64,000 bases of DNA from Hymenobacter negativus (GTDB taxonomy: Bacteria; Bacteroidota; Bacteroidia; Cytophagales; Hymenobacteraceae): NCBI RefSeq assembly GCF_017571495.1, contig NZ_JAGETZ010000002.1, positions 496,001 through 560,000 of the forward strand, written 5' to 3'. The translations under genes and the position numbers were made by a program. The notes under the pieces are model-generated. The model was not told the DNA's origin and searched no databases. It worked only from the letters and a program-made list of their open reading frames with translations. Shown piece by piece: positions 62,307-64,000 of this stretch; positions within the stretch are counted from its first letter, which is position 1; every line of letters starts with the position of its first letter.

Positions 62307-62972
62307 GTGTGTGGTCGTTACACTTTCATCGCCCCGGCGCCTACCATTGAGCAGCGTTTTGACGCCAGCTTCACCGAGTCCGCGCCCGTTACTTATAATG
62401 CTGCGCCTTCGCAGCGCCTGCCCATCATCACCAACGCCGCGCCCGGCCAGATTCAACTGTTAAACTGGGGCCTTGTGCCCGGCTGGAGCAAAGACCCCGC
62501 CGCCGGTCCCAAACCCATCAATGCCCGCGCCGAAACACTGACTGAAAAGCCCAGCTTCCGGCAGCTGCTGGGCCGCAAGCGCTGCCTGGTGCTGGCCGAC
62601 AGCTTCTTCGAGTGGCAGGCCACACCGGCTGGTAAAGTGCCACACCGCATTCTGCTGCGGAACGAGCAGCCTTTCGCCTTCGCCGGCCTCTGGGACGAAT
62701 GGCTCGACCGCAGTACGGGCGAGTTGCACCCCACCTTCACCATTATTACCACCGAGCCCAATAGCTTGATGGCCAATATTCACAACCGAATGCCCGTCAT
62801 CCTGCCCACCCGCGCCGCCGAGCAAGCTTGGCTCGACGACGGTCTGGGGCTAGCCGCCCACCAGCAGCTTCTGCTGCCCTATGATGCAACTGCCATGCGC
62901 GAGTACACCATCAGTAAGCGCGTGAACTCGCCAGCAAACAACGACCCGGAAGTGCTGACGCCCGCAGCCTAA
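62307..62972 (+). CDS. SRAP (YedK/HMCES) abasic-site-binding protein
   Basis: A 221-residue SOS-response-associated peptidase (SRAP) protein. It begins at GTG 62307, placing the catalytic Cys at position 2 (MCGRYTF). Other active-site residues fit the family: Asn in INARAETL, Glu in DSFFEWQ and His in NIHNRMPVIL. YedK and human HMCES form a covalent link with abasic sites in single-stranded DNA to protect them. Some family members are SOS-induced; no operator is obvious here. Confidence 0.95.
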   Translation: MCGRYTFIAPAPTIEQRFDASFTESAPVTYNAAPSQRLPIITNAAPGQIQLLNWGLVPGWSKDPAAGPKPINARAETLTEKPSFRQLLGRKRCLVLADSFFEWQATPAGKVPHRILLRNEQPFAFAGLWDEWLDRSTGELHPTFTIITTEPNSLMANIHNRMPVILPTRAAEQAWLDDGLGLAAHQQLLLPYDATAMREYTISKRVNSPANNDPEVLTPAA

Positions 62973-63004
62973 TTTCTCATTCCTCATGAAGCCGCAGGCA
63001 TCAA

Positions 63005-63012
63005 TACCTTTG
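63005..63012 (+). promoter_or_regulatory. Bacteroidota -7 promoter box before small membrane protein
   Basis: TACCTTTG ends 5 bases before the ATG at 63018. It fits the TAnnTTTG consensus and suggests a leaderless or almost leaderless mRNA. Confidence 0.55.
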
Positions 63013-63017
63013 CCGGT

Positions 63018-63392
63018 ATGAACTGGCGCAATCCCTGGCTTTTACCTATTCTCATTTTTGTGCTGGCCTCAGCTGTGCAGCTTGATTTGCCTTGGTGGAG
63101 TCTGGCCGTGGTGACATTTGTGGTGGGGCTAGCCATTGCACCTTCGGGCCGGGTGGCGTTTTGGGCCGGCTTTGCGGGCGCGGCCCTAAGCTGGATTATG
63201 CCGGCTGCGTGGCTGGCGTATCAAAACGACGGGCTGTTGGCGCACCGTGTGGCGCAGCTGCTGCCATTGGGCGGCTCGCCTGCCGCGCTGGTGTTGGTGA
63301 CCGGAGTAGAGGCAGGTTTGGTGGGTGGCTTGGCGGCGCTGGCTGGGTGCTGGCTGCGTCTGGCCATACGCCCAGAGGCCTCAGCGGTTTAG
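63018..63392 (+). CDS. Small membrane protein of unknown function
   Basis: A 124-residue, four-helix membrane protein (WLLPILIFVLASAVQLDLPW, WWSLAVVTFVVGLAIAPSG, FWAGFAGAALSWIMPAAWLA, ALVLVTGVEAGLVGGLAALA). I do not recognise the family. It begins 45 bases after the SRAP gene but has its own likely promoter box. Function is unknown. Confidence 0.72.
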   Translation: MNWRNPWLLPILIFVLASAVQLDLPWWSLAVVTFVVGLAIAPSGRVAFWAGFAGAALSWIMPAAWLAYQNDGLLAHRVAQLLPLGGSPAALVLVTGVEAGLVGGLAALAGCWLRLAIRPEASAV

Positions 63393-63554
63393 CACCGGTT
63401 AGGTGAGCGATGTGGTGACGCAATACCTTGCGTTTCGTGGTTGAACGACCAATACCGCGCCGAGCCATGCGTTTTAAACAACATCAGCAAACGAAGTTCA
63501 GCTGAGTTAACGACGAGAATCCGGGCCTGCATCGTGTGCTGATTCTGACAGTAA

Positions 63555-63749
63555 TTATTTCCGGGTATACCAGTCCAGCACTTCCAGGCCGGCTTTGTCG
63601 TCTGCGGCCTCTACCACTTCGTTGATGACGTATTGTACTTCGTCTTCGCTCCAGCCTTCATCTTCGGCGGCGGGCACCCAAAGGTCGAGGGCAGCGTAGC
63701 GGTTGGTACCGGGGGGCAGTGTCCAGGTTACTTTTTTGCGGATATTCAT
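63555..63749 (-). CDS. Small acidic hypothetical protein
   Basis: A 64-residue soluble protein starting at ATG 63749 (MNIRKKVTWTLPPGTNRY); the C-terminal half is acidic (AAEDEGWSEDEVQYVINEVV). No family is recognised. A longer upstream extension is rejected because it runs through the RlpA-like stop region. It lies 37 bases downstream of the RlpA-like gene on the same strand. Confidence 0.6.
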   Translation of the reverse strand: MNIRKKVTWTLPPGTNRYAALDLWVPAAEDEGWSEDEVQYVINEVVEAADDKAGLEVLDWYTRK

Positions 63750-63786
63750 ATCAGCGGGAAAACAAGTGGGGTAAAACGCCGCAATA

Positions 63787-64000
63787 CTAGCGCCCCGGCG
63801 CGGCTTTGATGACTTTGAGCTGTACGGGCACCACACCGGCCTGCACCAAATCCAGCTTGCGGGCGGCCTTGCCAGATACGTCCACAATGCGGCCCTTCAC
63901 GTGCGGGCCCCGGTCGTTCACGGTCACTTTCACCGACTTGCCGTTCTTCACATTCGTGACTTTGATGAGGGTACCGAAGGGCAGCGTGTTGTGGGCGGCC
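63787..64000 (-). CDS. RlpA-family septal ring protein, C-terminal part (runs off right edge)
   Basis: A minus-strand frame enters from the right window edge and ends at TAG 63787-63789. The translated piece of about 71 residues reads AAHNTLPFGTLIKVTNVKNG, then KSVKVTVNDRGPHVKGR and IVDVSGKAARKLDL, a double-psi beta-barrel of the RlpA family. RlpA-like proteins cut denuded peptidoglycan or help at the septum. The N-terminus, with any signal or SPOR domain, is outside the window. Confidence 0.85.
   Translation of the reverse strand, partial: AAHNTLPFGTLIKVTNVKNGKSVKVTVNDRGPHVKGRIVDVSGKAARKLDLVQAGVVPVQLKVIKAAPGR

Noticed and set aside
62127..62456. N-terminal extension of the lysyl-oxidase-like protein
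   Set aside because: It overlaps the divergent SRAP gene and precedes a proper signal peptide.
1..64000. CRISPR arrays, transposases, phage genes, rRNA and tRNA genes
   Set aside because: No regularly spaced repeats, no transposase or integrase motifs and no tRNA-like T-arm structures were found by eye; short tRNAs could have been missed without a folding search.

Overview
The window looks like chromosomal DNA of an aerobic Bacteroidota bacterium close to Hymenobacter (order Cytophagales). Four things point there: GC-rich coding sequence with AT-rich gaps, promoters of the Bacteroidota type (TAnnTTTG) with almost no Shine-Dalgarno sequences, secreted proteins ending in type IX secretion (T9SS) sorting domains, and families typical of the phylum (DUF4783, CbpA/CbpM, fused ThrA, LruC remnants). 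The genus is an inference. I see no rRNA, tRNA, CRISPR array, transposase or phage gene.

Layout. 1-650: start of a secreted protein running off the left edge. 651-1741: long gap with an AT-rich core. 1742-7229 (minus): LutB-like iron-sulfur protein, two tandem secreted M28 peptidases and ispF. 7507-14638 (plus): TetR regulator with its probable operator, then TolC, membrane-fusion and RND genes of a multidrug efflux pump. 14757-15882: acyl-carrier-like protein lacking the usual serine, facing a DUF1232 protein. 16140-17991 (minus): ECF sigma factor followed by a membrane protein joining an anti-sigma-like N-terminus to a trypsin-like protease. 18128-21133: small lipoprotein, then a McrBC-type restriction pair with a small three-helix membrane protein between mcrB and mcrC. 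21266-24673: lipoprotein, 2-oxoglutarate/Fe oxygenase-like protein, chromate transporter. 24674-25726: decayed secreted-protein genes. 25727-32725: acyltransferase, DUF6799-like protein, cbpA-cbpM, ZIP transporter, lipoprotein, YcxB-like protein, nadC, DUF4783 protein. 32897-36553: gpmI, lipoprotein, beta-helix lipoprotein. 36791-42790: prfA, divergent from a complete thrA-thrB-thrC operon. 42860-46408: WGR/beta-propeller protein, heme-binding DUF3365 protein, FAD oxidoreductase. 46476-56462: alpha-glucan locus (MFS transporter, two GH13 enzymes, SDR, phosphorylase-like protein) with a surface lipoprotein. 56553-64000: large T9SS repeat protein, P-domain/lysyl-oxidase-like protein, SRAP/YedK protein, two small hypotheticals, and the C-terminus of an RlpA-like protein running off the right edge.

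How genes work together. The efflux genes form one regulated unit. thrABC covers aspartate to threonine except aspartate-semialdehyde dehydrogenase. The glucan enzymes would break starch-like polymers outside or in the envelope, import oligosaccharides through the MFS carrier and process them inside. The sigma/anti-sigma-protease pair looks like a compact envelope-stress sensor. Several start codons lie only 4-5 bases after a TAnnTTTG box, suggesting leaderless mRNAs. Three copies of a palindromic repeat beginning GAACGTCATG or a close variant, and one compound GC-rich palindrome, sit between genes.
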